64,000 nt of DNA from TOLSYN sp963849065 (GTDB lineage Bacteria > Acidobacteriota > Terriglobia > Terriglobales > Acidobacteriaceae), in assembly GCA_963849065.1 (NCBI GenBank), contig CAWKFM010000001.1:434001-498000 (forward strand), written 5' to 3'. Positions 1-7,621 of the stretch are shown piece by piece. The notes below the pieces were generated by a model. The model worked only from the letters and a program-made list of their open reading frames with translations, had not been told where the DNA came from and ran no database searches. Position 1 is the first letter of the stretch. Each line of letters begins with the position of its first letter. The translations under genes and the position numbers were made by a program.

Positions 1-1
1 C

Positions 2-832
2 GTCGATTTCGCCTTCCTTACGGCCGACGAGTCGTTCATTGCCAAGGTCTGGGCCAGCGTGCGCGACTCCGGCGCAGAGATCATCGACCTCAGCTACGCA
101 CTGGAGAACAATACCGACGTCGCGCTGCGCGCACCCTGGGTTGAAAAAGAGCTGGGACACATCCACGAAGAGGCTCTGCAGTCGGGGCCGGTGGTGATTG
201 CACATCCCGCGGCCGTGGTGCTGGCCATCCTGCTGGGCCGCCTGCAGACGGTTGCCCCGCTTCGCATCGCCTCCGCCGTGATCGGCCAGCCCGCCTCCGA
301 GTACGGACGGCGCGGCATGGACGAGCTGCACGACCAGACCATCAACCTGCTCAGCTTTCAGCAGCTGCCCACTGCATGCTTCGGCACCCAGGTCGCCTTT
401 AATCTCTTTGTCCAGTCCAACGAAACTGCCCGCCCCTCGCTGGCGCAGAGCGAAGCGCGCATCCTGCGGCACTTCCGCACCATCGCAGAAAAGTCTGTTG
501 CCGAACCCGCCGTGCTGCTGGTGCAGACGCCGGTCTTCCACGGCTACGCCATCGCCATCTTCGTGCAGACCGCCTCGGCAGCCACCGCCGAGGCTTTGGA
601 AGCCGCGCTGGCCGGTCCCCACGTCACCGTGGTCAGCGGAGCGGAAGATTTTCCCAGCAATGTGAACGTGGCGGGCTCGCCGGAGATCCTGGTCAGCCTG
701 CGCGGCGACGGCGCGGGAGGCAACGGCTTCTGGCTCTTTGCCGCCTGCGATAATCTTCGTGTCTCGGCGATCCAGGCCGTGGAGTGCGCCGAAGAGATGG
801 TGCACACCCGTCCCAGGGGGCAGTTGCAATGA
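2..832 (+). CDS. Asd/ArgC dimerisation-domain protein (5' partial)
   Basis: The reading frame is open from base 2, so the N-terminus (the expected NAD(P)-binding half) lies outside the window. The visible 276 residues resemble the dimerisation half of aspartate-semialdehyde dehydrogenase and related oxidoreductases, with stretches such as GPVVIAHPAA and QLPTACFGTQVAFNLF. The catalytic Cys context of a true Asd (GCQG-type motif) is not evident, so this is probably an Asd-like paralogue of unknown substrate rather than the lysine/threonine pathway enzyme. Its stop overlaps the start of lptE by four bases (ATGA), implying co-translation with lptE and holA. Confidence 0.7.
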   Translation, partial: VDFAFLTADESFIAKVWASVRDSGAEIIDLSYALENNTDVALRAPWVEKELGHIHEEALQSGPVVIAHPAAVVLAILLGRLQTVAPLRIASAVIGQPASEYGRRGMDELHDQTINLLSFQQLPTACFGTQVAFNLFVQSNETARPSLAQSEARILRHFRTIAEKSVAEPAVLLVQTPVFHGYAIAIFVQTASAATAEALEAALAGPHVTVVSGAEDFPSNVNVAGSPEILVSLRGDGAGGNGFWLFAACDNLRVSAIQAVECAEEMVHTRPRGQLQ

Positions 833-1380
833 ACTTGACTCGTGCAGCCGGTTTCCGCGTGCCCGGTAGATTGGCCGTCCTCGCCCTGCTGGTGCTGATG
901 GCCTCCTGCGGCTACCACACGGCCGGCGCCACTACCAGCCTGCCGCCCGACGTAAAGGTGCTGGCCATTCCTTCGTTCCAGAACCAGACCCACACTTACC
1001 ATCTGGAAACCGGACTTACCGGCGCGGTCATCCGCGAGTTCAACACGCGCACCCGTTACCGCGTGGTGCAGAGTGTCTCCCAATCCGAGCAACCCGACGC
1101 CACCTTGCAGGGAACCGTGGTCTCTGCGCAGGTCGCCCCAGTCGCCTACGATTCGGTCACCGGCCGCGCCGCTACCGGCCTGGCCACCATCGTCATTAAG
1201 GTCACGTTGACGGCGCGCGATGGACGCGTGCTTTATAGCAATCCCAACTACACCTTCCGCGATCAGTACCAGATCTCCAACGAACTCGCCAGCTTCTTTG
1301 AAGAGGAGAGTCCGGCGCTCGACCGCCTGCAGCGCGACTTCTCGCGCAGCCTGGTGAGCGATATTCTGGAGGCCTTCTAG
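829..1380 (+). CDS. lptE: LPS-assembly lipoprotein LptE
   Basis: This 183-residue lipoprotein precursor is recognisable as LptE, the outer-membrane plug that works with LptD to insert lipopolysaccharide. A hydrophobic signal ends in a lipobox-like MASC followed by GYHTAG, the usual C-G-Y/F-H start of mature LptE. The body has the family pattern: VLAIPSFQNQT, ETGLTGAVIREF, then alternating beta strands. The ATG at 829 overlaps the upstream stop, and holA starts one base after this gene's stop, a neighbour arrangement common for lptE. A diderm envelope with LPS is implied. Confidence 0.88.
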   Translation: MNLTRAAGFRVPGRLAVLALLVLMASCGYHTAGATTSLPPDVKVLAIPSFQNQTHTYHLETGLTGAVIREFNTRTRYRVVQSVSQSEQPDATLQGTVVSAQVAPVAYDSVTGRAATGLATIVIKVTLTARDGRVLYSNPNYTFRDQYQISNELASFFEEESPALDRLQRDFSRSLVSDILEAF

Positions 1381-1381
1381 C

Positions 1382-2506
1382 TTGAAAGCCTTTGCCCCGG
1401 TGGAGCGCTTCGTGCAGGAGGTCAGTGGGCGCCGGCTCAAGCCCGGCTACGTCTTCGTGGGCGACGAGGCCTTCTTCCGCCGCACCTGCCGCGACGCCAT
1501 CCTGCAGCACCTCATCCCGGAGGGCATGCGCGAGTTCAGCCTGTACGAGTTCGATCTGGAGTCCTCGACGATCGTCGAAGTGCTCGACCGCGCCCGCACT
1601 CCATCGCTGATGGCCAGCTTCCAGGTGTTCTTTGTGCGCGGCGTCAAGGCGCTGTACGGACGCGGCAAGCATGACGCCGAGTTCGCGGCCATCGCCGAAT
1701 ATTTTCGCAACCCCAATCCCGACGCGCTGCTCATCCTCATCGCCGACCACATCAGCATTCCGGCCGACCTGCGCCGCATGGAGATGACCGACAAGGAGCG
1801 CTACGAGCGTATCCGCGAGACTCTCGGCGAACATCTCGGCATCATCGAATTCGCCCGCGTCGAAGAAGGTGAGGCCGTCAAGTGGCTCAACGAAGCCGCT
1901 GCGGCGCACGCCACTAAGATCGATGCCGACGCCGCGCGCGAGCTGGTCGATTCGCTGGGCGGGGATATGATGATGATTTCCAACGAGATGGAAAAGCTTC
2001 TGCTTTATGTTGGAGAAAAAAGGCGGATCACCCTGGGCGATGTTGAGACCATGGTGCTGGCGGCCAAGCAGCGCACGCTTTACGAACTGACGGACGCGCT
2101 CTCCACCCACAACCGCGCCCGCGCCCTGGAGATTCTGGACGCCATGCTCTCGACCGGAGACGGCGACGAAGCCGCGATCGGCCATCTCTACATGCTGGCT
2201 CGAACCTTCCGCCAGATGCTGGTCATCCTGGAGCGCAATGTGCGCGACACTCGCGCGCTTTATCAAGTCCTGTGGCAGGGCTTCCGCATCCCGCCGTTTG
2301 CCGCGGAGGATGTGATCCGCCAGGCCCGCCGCTACCAGTCGCGCAGGGAACTCACGCGCGCTATTCGCTGCATCGCCAAAGCCGACGCCGCGCTGCGCAC
2401 CAATCCGGTCAGCAAGCGCTTCGTGCTGGAGACCCTCATCCTTGACCTCGCGGCCGAGCCGAAAGCACAAGCTCCGGCCTGGCAGCAGGAAGCACTGCTG
2501 GACTAA
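1382..2506 (+). CDS. holA: DNA polymerase III subunit delta
   Basis: This 374-residue protein matches the clamp-loader delta subunit (HolA), which opens the sliding clamp during replication. Typical family segments are visible: LKPGYVFVGDEAFF near the N-terminus, a non-Walker AAA+-like core, GGDMMMISNEMEKLLLYV in the middle and the helical C-terminal collar ending in RFVLETLILDLA. A TTG start at 1382 sits one base after the lptE stop, so translation is probably coupled. Length is in the normal family range (about 330-380). Confidence 0.93.
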   Translation: MKAFAPVERFVQEVSGRRLKPGYVFVGDEAFFRRTCRDAILQHLIPEGMREFSLYEFDLESSTIVEVLDRARTPSLMASFQVFFVRGVKALYGRGKHDAEFAAIAEYFRNPNPDALLILIADHISIPADLRRMEMTDKERYERIRETLGEHLGIIEFARVEEGEAVKWLNEAAAAHATKIDADAARELVDSLGGDMMMISNEMEKLLLYVGEKRRITLGDVETMVLAAKQRTLYELTDALSTHNRARALEILDAMLSTGDGDEAAIGHLYMLARTFRQMLVILERNVRDTRALYQVLWQGFRIPPFAAEDVIRQARRYQSRRELTRAIRCIAKADAALRTNPVSKRFVLETLILDLAAEPKAQAPAWQQEALLD

Positions 2507-2614
2507 ACTCGACGCGGATTTGCGGGAGAACATGGGGGCAGTCTAGAGCGGGGACTCACCTTGGACGCGCAAAAGCGGGACGGCGGAAGGTGGAGCGCCC
2601 GCCGCTTTCCTTAT

Positions 2615-2650
2615 CCCACATTTGCCAACAGCGGGCAAATATGGGGCACC
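2615..2650. repeat. Hairpin repeat, ATTTGCC stem
   Basis: Starts CCCACATTTGCC and ends GGCAAATATGGGGCACC. The stem ATTTGCC/GGCAAAT encloses a short loop. It is nearly identical, with about 10 flanking bases, to the copy at 3339-3375. Confidence 0.85.
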
Positions 2651-2705
2651 TGTCGGTGGGAAAATCAACCGCTCGGCTGGTCCGCGCACACGTGGCAAAT
2701 CAACC

Positions 2706-2743
2706 GCCCCATGCAAGCCAAACGGTGGCTTGAATGGGACACC
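2706..2743. repeat. Hairpin repeat, CAAGCC stem
   Basis: GCCCCATGCAAGCC followed by a purine-rich loop and GGCTTGAATGGGACACC. Same architecture as the other copies but a different stem sequence; one stem position (TGC against TGA) is unpaired. Confidence 0.8.
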
Positions 2744-2826
2744 GGCCTTTTGGGTAATTTGGAATCGGCCTGCCGGGTTGTGCCGGCGCCGCAACTGGAC
2801 TACGCTGGTGGCCTCGGGAGGCGCCC

Positions 2827-3246
2827 ATGTCCTTGAATCCCACGCCTGCGCGCACCGCATTTCTCAGTAAGCTGCTCGGACTCTATCTGGTCCTCATCTC
2901 TTTCGCCATGTTCGCCCACCCGCAAGCGACGATCGAGGCGACGACAGCGCTGATGGAGAATCCCGCGGTGCTGTTCGTTACCGCCGTCTTCGCCATGGCA
3001 GCCGGCCTGGCCATGGTGCTCGGCCACAACGTCTGGTCCGGCGGAGCGCTTCCGGTTGTGGTCACCCTGACTGGCTGGTTCATGCTCGCCAAGGCCACGC
3101 TGCTTCTGTTTCTGCCGCCACAGGTGGCCAATGCATTCTTCCTCACCGGCCTCGGCTACCAGCAGCACTTCGATCTTTACTCCTGCATTCCGCTGCTGCT
3201 GGGCAGCTACCTCACTTATGCGGGATTCAGGTCCACGCACCCGTGA
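2827..3246 (+). CDS. Small four-helix integral membrane protein
   Basis: I do not recognise a named family with confidence. The 139 residues contain four hydrophobic segments (roughly 14-31, 45-66, 76-96 and 117-135) with short polar links, so it is an inner-membrane protein. DoxX-like or DUF-type small membrane proteins have this size and layout, but no diagnostic motif is visible. It stands alone between two hairpin-repeat regions, with no operon partner; the ATG at 2827 follows a GGGAGG-type ribosome site. Confidence 0.6.
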   Translation: MSLNPTPARTAFLSKLLGLYLVLISFAMFAHPQATIEATTALMENPAVLFVTAVFAMAAGLAMVLGHNVWSGGALPVVVTLTGWFMLAKATLLLFLPPQVANAFFLTGLGYQQHFDLYSCIPLLLGSYLTYAGFRSTHP

Positions 3247-3257
3247 CAAAATCGACC

Positions 3258-3296
3258 GCCCCACTCAAGCCAAAAGATGGCTTGAATGGGCCACCC
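3258..3296. repeat. Hairpin repeat, CAAGCC stem
   Basis: GCCCCACTCAAGCC, loop, GGCTTGAATGGGCCACCC. Lies 12 bases after the membrane-protein stop; near-identical stem to the copies at 2706 and 9798. Confidence 0.85.
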
Positions 3297-3338
3297 ACCG
3301 TAGTGCTACCCCACCTTGGCCGCTCGCGCTTTCCTAAT

Positions 3339-3375
3339 CCCACATTTGCCAACAGCGGGCAAATATGGGGCACCC
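3339..3375. repeat. Hairpin repeat, ATTTGCC stem
   Basis: Starts CCCACATTTGCC, ends GGCAAATATGGGGCACCC. It lies just beyond the 3' end of tyrS (which reads the other way), a possible transcript end, though no T tract follows. Confidence 0.85.
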
Positions 3376-3385
3376 GACGATTTCC

Positions 3386-4627
3386 TTACTTGATGACGAC
3401 CTTTTTCATTTTGCGGCCGACGCGGAAGATTTTTTCGACGGGGAGCGAGGTTTGCAGGTAGAGATCCTTGTAAGGTTCGCCGTCGATTTTGAGTGAGCCG
3501 GCTTTGATTTTTCGCTGGGCGTCGCTGTTGGTTTCCGCCAGACCGGCTTTGGCCAGCACCTTGTCGAGCTTGATGTTGGCGGTGCCGTCGGCGAGGGTGC
3601 CGACTTCGGCGAGATTGATCTCGATCTCTTCGAGGTTCTCGGGGACTTCATCTTTCTGAAATTGTTTGGCCCAGTTTTCTTCGGCGGCATCGGCATCGGC
3701 GGCGGAGTGGAAGTCGGCGATGATGCGTTTGGCGAGGTCTTTTTTTGCGCGCATAGGGTGGACGGTACCGTAGGCTACGTCGTCTTTGAGCGCTTCGATC
3801 TGGGAGATGGTGAGGTCGGTGAGCAGTTCGTAGTAGCGCCACATGAGGGCGTCGCTGATGGACATGAGCTTGCCGAACATCTCCTGCGCGGATTCGGTGA
3901 TGCCGACGTAGTTGCCGTAGGACTTGGACATTTTGCGCTCGCCGTCGAGGCCTTCGAGCAGCGGCATGGTGAGGACGATCTGCGGCGGGAAGCCGTAATC
4001 CTGCTGGAGTTTGCGGCCCATGAGCAGGTTGAACTTCTGGTCGGTGCCGCCGAGTTCGACGTCGCACTCGAGGGCGACCGAGTCGTAGCCCTGCATCATG
4101 GGATAGAGCAGCTCGTGGACGCTGATGGGCTTTTCTTCCTGGAAGCGGCTGTGGAAGTCCTCGCGCTCGAGCATCTGCGAGACAGTGAACTTGGCGGCGA
4201 GGCGGACGAAGGCTTCGAAGTCGAGCTTGCAGAGCCACTCGGTGTTGTAGCGGACCTCGGTCTTTTGCTGGTCGAGGATTTTGAAGACCTGGGCTTTGTA
4301 GGTTTCGGCGTTGGCGTCGAGTTGGCCGCGAGTGAGCGGAGGACGGGTGGCGTTGCGTCCGGTGGGGTCGCCGATGAGTCCGGTACCGTCGCCGATGAGG
4401 AAGATGACGGTGTGGCCGAGGTCCTGGAAGTGCTTGAGCTTGCGGATGAGCACGGTGTGGCCGAGATGGAGGTCGGGAGCGGTGGGGTCGAAGCCGGCTT
4501 TGATGCGCAGGGGCTTGCCGGATTGCAAGGACTTTTCGAGGCGCTCGCGCAGGTCGCTCTCACGGATGATTTCGACCGAACCTTTGCGCAGGTAGGCCAG
4601 TTGCTCGTCAACGGGAGGGAAGGACAT
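3386..4627 (-). CDS. tyrS: Tyrosyl-tRNA synthetase
   Basis: A 413-residue class I synthetase that charges tRNA-Tyr. The HIGH-type signature reads HLGHTVL near residue 50, the KMSKS loop is intact (KMSKSYGNYVGI), and the C-terminus carries an S4-like RNA-binding domain (TNSDAQRKIKAGSLKIDGE). The open frame extends 160 codons upstream into low-quality repeat-derived sequence; the start at 4627 (MSFPPVDEQLAYL) fits the family. It diverges from dut across a 168-base gap. Confidence 0.95.
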   Translation of the reverse strand: MSFPPVDEQLAYLRKGSVEIIRESDLRERLEKSLQSGKPLRIKAGFDPTAPDLHLGHTVLIRKLKHFQDLGHTVIFLIGDGTGLIGDPTGRNATRPPLTRGQLDANAETYKAQVFKILDQQKTEVRYNTEWLCKLDFEAFVRLAAKFTVSQMLEREDFHSRFQEEKPISVHELLYPMMQGYDSVALECDVELGGTDQKFNLLMGRKLQQDYGFPPQIVLTMPLLEGLDGERKMSKSYGNYVGITESAQEMFGKLMSISDALMWRYYELLTDLTISQIEALKDDVAYGTVHPMRAKKDLAKRIIADFHSAADADAAEENWAKQFQKDEVPENLEEIEINLAEVGTLADGTANIKLDKVLAKAGLAETNSDAQRKIKAGSLKIDGEPYKDLYLQTSLPVEKIFRVGRKMKKVVIK

Positions 4628-4736
4628 GATTTTTTGATTATAAGGTTTCAAGGTTGAAGGTAGAAACAAAGGCAGAGGCCTTCGCGGCGGCTGAGGAAAA
4701 GCCTCTCGGACGAAGTTGGATATTTGAGAGTTGCTG

Positions 4737-4762
4737 GGGTCCTTCGCTTTGCTCAGAATGAC
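4737..4762. repeat. 26-bp dispersed repeat
   Basis: GGGTCCTTCGCTTTGCTCAG plus AATGAC. An inverted relative with 23 of 26 matching bases lies at 57918-57943. Sequences of this kind are scattered in many acidobacterial intergenic regions. Here it lies between tyrS and dut. Confidence 0.7.
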
Positions 4763-4795
4763 ACCTCTAGTTGGCGGGCTGATATATTCAGCAAC

Positions 4796-5230
4796 ATGCT
4801 GAAAGTGAAATTGCTGACTGCGACGGCCAAGGCGCCGACGATTGCACATCCGGGGGAAGACCTGGGGTACGACCTTTATGCCAGCGAGGCGGTGACGATT
4901 GCGCCGCGCGGACATGCTGCGGTTGCGACTGGGGTGGCGATCGAGCTGACCGGTGCGGCGGGAGAGCCGCTGGGGGCGCTGCTGCGCGATAAGAGTTCGA
5001 TGGCGGCGCGGCGGCTGATCTGCACGGGCGGGGTAATCGACGCCGGGTATCGCGGCGAGGTGCGGGTGCTGATGGAAAACCTGGGAGATGCGGCGGCGGA
5101 GATCCATGCGGGGGACAAGCTGGTGAACCTGATTCCGTATCCGGTGCTGACGACTCCGGTGGAGGTGGTGGACGAACTGGCCGGGAGCCGCCGCAAGGAC
5201 GGCGGGTTTGGATCGAGCGGGAGAAAGTAG
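4796..5230 (+). CDS. dut: dUTP diphosphatase
   Basis: A 144-residue trimeric dUTPase that hydrolyses dUTP to dUMP, keeping uracil out of DNA and feeding dTMP synthesis. Family motifs are in order: DLGYDLYA (motif 1), RDKSSMA (motif 2), GGVIDAGYRGEV (motif 3 with the catalytic Asp and Tyr), GDKLVNLIPYPV (motif 4) and the glycine-rich C-terminal RKDGGFGSSGR (motif 5). I chose the ATG at 4796, as the upstream in-frame ATG at 4724 adds repeat-derived sequence. A TATATT box lies about 15 bases before this start. Confidence 0.94.
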   Translation: MLKVKLLTATAKAPTIAHPGEDLGYDLYASEAVTIAPRGHAAVATGVAIELTGAAGEPLGALLRDKSSMAARRLICTGGVIDAGYRGEVRVLMENLGDAAAEIHAGDKLVNLIPYPVLTTPVEVVDELAGSRRKDGGFGSSGRK

Positions 5231-5242
5231 AAGGGACGGCTG

Positions 5243-5542
5243 CTACTGCGTTTTCTCCTGGACCTTATGGGCCGCCTCCCTGGTCTTCACAGCGGACTTG
5301 TGCACGACCTTTTTGGTTCCGCGCTTGGTGGCCCGGTAGGCTTTTTGGGTGCCCCTCGCGGTGCCGCGGGCCGCATGATGGACGGCATGCCCGGTGTCCC
5401 TGCCGGCATCCTTCATGTCGCTGCCGGCTTCGTGCATGTCCTGTTTCGCACCGCTTGACTGGTCGTGGTCGTCTTGCGCAGTGGCGGGGATGGCCACACC
5501 CAGGAGAAGTGCGAGCGCAGTATTGATGAGGATTTTCGTCAT
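5243..5542 (-). CDS. Secreted Lys/Ala/His-rich small protein
   Basis: A 99-residue product with an N-terminal signal peptide (hydrophobic run ending in PATAQ). The mature part is strongly basic and repetitive, with SDMKDAGRDTGHAVHHAARG and alternating KK/HK/RG patterns, resembling LEA-like or histone-H1-like stress proteins in composition only. The ATG at 5542 has AAGGA nine bases upstream; an in-frame ATG at 5560 has no ribosome site. It converges on dut. No function can be assigned. Confidence 0.6.
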   Translation of the reverse strand: MTKILINTALALLLGVAIPATAQDDHDQSSGAKQDMHEAGSDMKDAGRDTGHAVHHAARGTARGTQKAYRATKRGTKKVVHKSAVKTREAAHKVQEKTQ

Positions 5543-5752
5543 CGGGTCGAGTCCTTTCATTCAGGAGATTGGACGCGAGAAGCGATGGGAAAGATGTCCA
5601 TTTCCCTCCTGGGCGATTCTCATCCTCTGGCTAAGAGGACGGCTGCTGGAGCCCGGTGAGGACCGGACAACAGGAAATGGCCCGTGAACGGCGATTGTCT
5701 CTTTCCCAAACTCCGGGTGCGCAAGGTAAAATTGATTGTCCGCCGCAAAGGT

Positions 5753-5788
5753 CCCACATCTGCCAAATACGGGAAGATATGGGGCACC
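5753..5788. repeat. Hairpin repeat, ATCT stem (imperfect)
   Basis: Starts CCCACATCTGCC and ends AAGATATGGGGCACC. The outer ATCT/AGAT pairs hold, but the inner part is mispaired (GCC against GGA). It lies in the gap before efp. Confidence 0.75.
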
Positions 5789-5834
5789 TGGAGTTCAGAT
5801 TAAGTTTTTGAGATGAGATTGGAGCAACACTTTC

Positions 5835-6395
5835 ATGGCGATTATTGCCACACAGATGCGTCCGGGGATGATTATCAAGCACAACAACGAGCTGCACTCG
5901 GTCTTTACCGTGGAGCACCGCACGCCCGGCAACCTGCGCGCCTTCATCCAGGCCAAGCTGCGCAACCTGCGCACGGGCGCGATGTTCGAACACCGCTTCC
6001 GGTCGAGCGATGCGATTGAGAAGATCGTGGTGGATGAGAAGAAGATGGAGTACCTGTATAACGACGGCGATAACTACTTCTTTATGGACATTGAGAGCTA
6101 CGAGCAGACGGCGCTGAACCGGGACGTGCTGGGCGACGCGGTGGAATACCTGACGCCGAATCTGCAGGTGTCGGTGGAGTTTTTCAACGACAAGGCGGTG
6201 GGCGTGGATTTACCGCAGACCGTGGAGTTGACGATTCTGGAGACCGAGCCGGGGCTGAAGTCGGCAACCGCCTCGAGCGTGACCAAGCCGGCCAAGACCG
6301 AGACCGGACTGATTGTGCAGGTCCCGCCGTTTGTGAACGAGGGTGACCGCATCCGGGTGGACACGGCGGAAGGCACCTACCTGTCGCGCGCGTAA
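5835..6395 (+). CDS. efp: Elongation factor P, Asn-tip variant
   Basis: A 186-residue EF-P with its three beta-barrel domains, which rescues ribosomes stalled at polyproline. Domain I begins MRPGMIIKHNNELHSV, and the family ending is clear (VQVPPFVNEGDRIRVDTAEGTYLSRA). The loop that reaches the peptidyl-transferase centre reads HRTPGNLRAF, so the position that is Lys in Escherichia coli or Arg in Pseudomonas is Asn33 here. Neither the EpmAB nor EarP modification would then apply. It is a single gene flanked by hairpin repeats on both sides. Confidence 0.95.
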   Translation: MAIIATQMRPGMIIKHNNELHSVFTVEHRTPGNLRAFIQAKLRNLRTGAMFEHRFRSSDAIEKIVVDEKKMEYLYNDGDNYFFMDIESYEQTALNRDVLGDAVEYLTPNLQVSVEFFNDKAVGVDLPQTVELTILETEPGLKSATASSVTKPAKTETGLIVQVPPFVNEGDRIRVDTAEGTYLSRA

Positions 6396-6400
6396 GACTT

Positions 6401-6436
6401 CCCACATCTGCTAACTACGGCAGATATGGGGCACCC
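6401..6436. repeat. Hairpin repeat, ATCTGC stem
   Basis: Starts CCCACATCTGC, ends GCAGATATGGGGCACCC; begins six bases after the efp stop. The stem ATCTGC/GCAGAT pairs fully. Confidence 0.85.
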
Positions 6437-6468
6437 GGCAAAGTCGAGGCAAGAGCTAAGATCAACTA

Positions 6469-6507
6469 CCCCACCCTAGCCAAATGATGGCCAGGATGGG
6501 GCACCCC
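6469..6507. repeat. Hairpin repeat, CCTAGCC stem
   Basis: CCCCACCCTAGCC, loop, GGCCAGGATGGGGCACCCC. The stem is a divergent version with one mismatch. It is the second of three copies in the efp-acylphosphatase gap. Confidence 0.75.
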
Positions 6508-6522
6508 GCGGCACCTGCGCAT

Positions 6523-6557
6523 CCCACTTCTGCCCAAAGAAGGCAGAAATGGGCACC
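6523..6557. repeat. Hairpin repeat, TTCTGCC stem
   Basis: Starts CCCACTTCTGCC, ends GGCAGAAATGGGCACC. The stem TTCTGCC/GGCAGAA pairs fully although its first base differs from other copies. Confidence 0.85.
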
Positions 6558-6575
6558 TGAAGGCAGAGGAGAGCG

Positions 6576-6866
6576 ATGGGTTCGATCCGGAAGTTTCGCC
6601 GGTATCTGGTGAGAGGGCGGGTGCAGGGCGTGGGCTTTCGTTGGTTTGTGGAGCGCGAGGCTCAGCTGATTGGCGTGGGCGGCTGGGTGCGCAACCGCGA
6701 TGACGGGGCGGTGGAAGTACTGGCCTCGGGTACGGACGAGCAACTGGGCACGCTCTACGACAAGCTGCGGGAAGGGCCGCGCGCGGCGCGCATCGACGGG
6801 GTGGACGTGGACGACGCGGCGCCGTTCGGCGGATACCAGACATTTCAAATTGAAGAATCGCGGTGA
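6576..6866 (+). CDS. acyP: Acylphosphatase
   Basis: A 96-residue acylphosphatase, which hydrolyses the carboxyl-phosphate bond of acyl phosphates. The catalytic Arg loop (GRVQGVGFRWFV) and the catalytic Asn (GGWVRNRDDGAVEV) are both intact, as is the C-terminal strand GGYQTFQI. Size matches the family (about 90-100). Its stop overlaps the apt GTG start by four bases (GTGA), so the two are likely translated together. Confidence 0.93.
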   Translation: MGSIRKFRRYLVRGRVQGVGFRWFVEREAQLIGVGGWVRNRDDGAVEVLASGTDEQLGTLYDKLREGPRAARIDGVDVDDAAPFGGYQTFQIEESR

Positions 6867-7420
6867 TTATTTTGCCTGAGACCAAAGCCGTAATGGCTGC
6901 TGAAGACCTGAAGAAACTGATCCGGGCGATTCCCGACTATCCCAAGCCGGGCATCCTGTTTTATGACATCACCACGCTGATCAAGGATCGCGCCGGGTTT
7001 GCCCGGGTGGTGGACTTCATGACCTCGCCGTACCTGGACAAGAACATCGACCTGGTGCTGGGGATGGAGGCGCGCGGCTTTATCTTTGGGCCGGCGATGG
7101 CTTACCGGCTGAACGCGGGGTTCATCCCGGTGCGCAAGGCGAAGAAGCTGCCCGGCGAAATTATCAGCTACACCTACGATCTGGAGTACGGGACCGACAC
7201 GCTGGAGATCCATAAGGACGCGATCCAGCCGGGACAGCGGGTGCTGATCGTGGACGACCTGCTGGCTACGGGCGGCACGGCGGAGGCCGCAGCCAAGCTG
7301 GCCAACAAGCTGGGAGCCGATATCTGCGGACTGAGCTTTGTGGTGGAGCTGGACTTTCTGCATGGGCGCCGGCGGCTGGCTCCGTACGAAGTGTTCTCTC
7401 TGCTGCATTACGACGAGTAG
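6863..7420 (+). CDS. apt: Adenine phosphoribosyltransferase
   Basis: This purine-salvage enzyme makes AMP from adenine and PRPP. The PRPP-binding motif is clear (VLIVDDLLATGGTA), as are IPDYPKPGILFYDITTL near the N-terminus and GMEARGFIFGPAMAYRL in the core. The overlapping GTG at 6863 gives 185 residues; an ATG at 6893 (MAAEDLKKLI) would give 175 and also fits the family, so the start is uncertain by ten codons. It sits after acylphosphatase and before a terminator-like hairpin. Confidence 0.94.
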   Translation: MIILPETKAVMAAEDLKKLIRAIPDYPKPGILFYDITTLIKDRAGFARVVDFMTSPYLDKNIDLVLGMEARGFIFGPAMAYRLNAGFIPVRKAKKLPGEIISYTYDLEYGTDTLEIHKDAIQPGQRVLIVDDLLATGGTAEAAAKLANKLGADICGLSFVVELDFLHGRRRLAPYEVFSLLHYDE

Positions 7421-7463
7421 GTGAGGAACTTCTAATCTTCTGGAGTGCGGCTACAAAGTTTGC

Positions 7464-7500
7464 AAAGGGGTGCGGCGAAATGGGCCGCGCCCTTTGTCTT
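7464..7500 (+). terminator. Terminator-like hairpin after apt
   Basis: AAAGGGGTGCGGC pairs with GCCGCGCCCTTT across a seven-base loop with a small internal bulge, followed by TGTCTTT. It is a plausible but weak Rho-independent terminator for the acylphosphatase-apt pair. Confidence 0.45.
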
Positions 7501-7621
7501 TGCGGATGTGTGCGGCGATGAGACGGGCTGCGGGTTCATGGCATACCGGCAGCGGTGATTGCGGTCACTGAAAAATATAGCGCAGAGTAATAATTTTTAC
7601 GATGAGAGGAGTGTGGAGGCC

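Larger units (their letters stand above)
2507..2826. other. Intergenic stretch with two hairpin repeats
   Basis: No convincing gene is present in these 320 bases; overlapping ORFs on both strands are generated by the repeats. The stretch holds two members of the local hairpin family (2615-2650 and 2706-2743). Confidence 0.6.

Noticed and set aside
3662..4657. Long plus-strand ORF opposite tyrS.
   Set aside because: Translates to a Val/Glu/Gly-rich repeat typical of antisense reading of high-GC genes; tyrS on the other strand is full length with all motifs.
4628..4795. In-frame ATG extension of dut at 4724.
   Set aside because: The extra residues (LRFAQNDT) come from the dispersed 26-bp repeat, not from dUTPase sequence.
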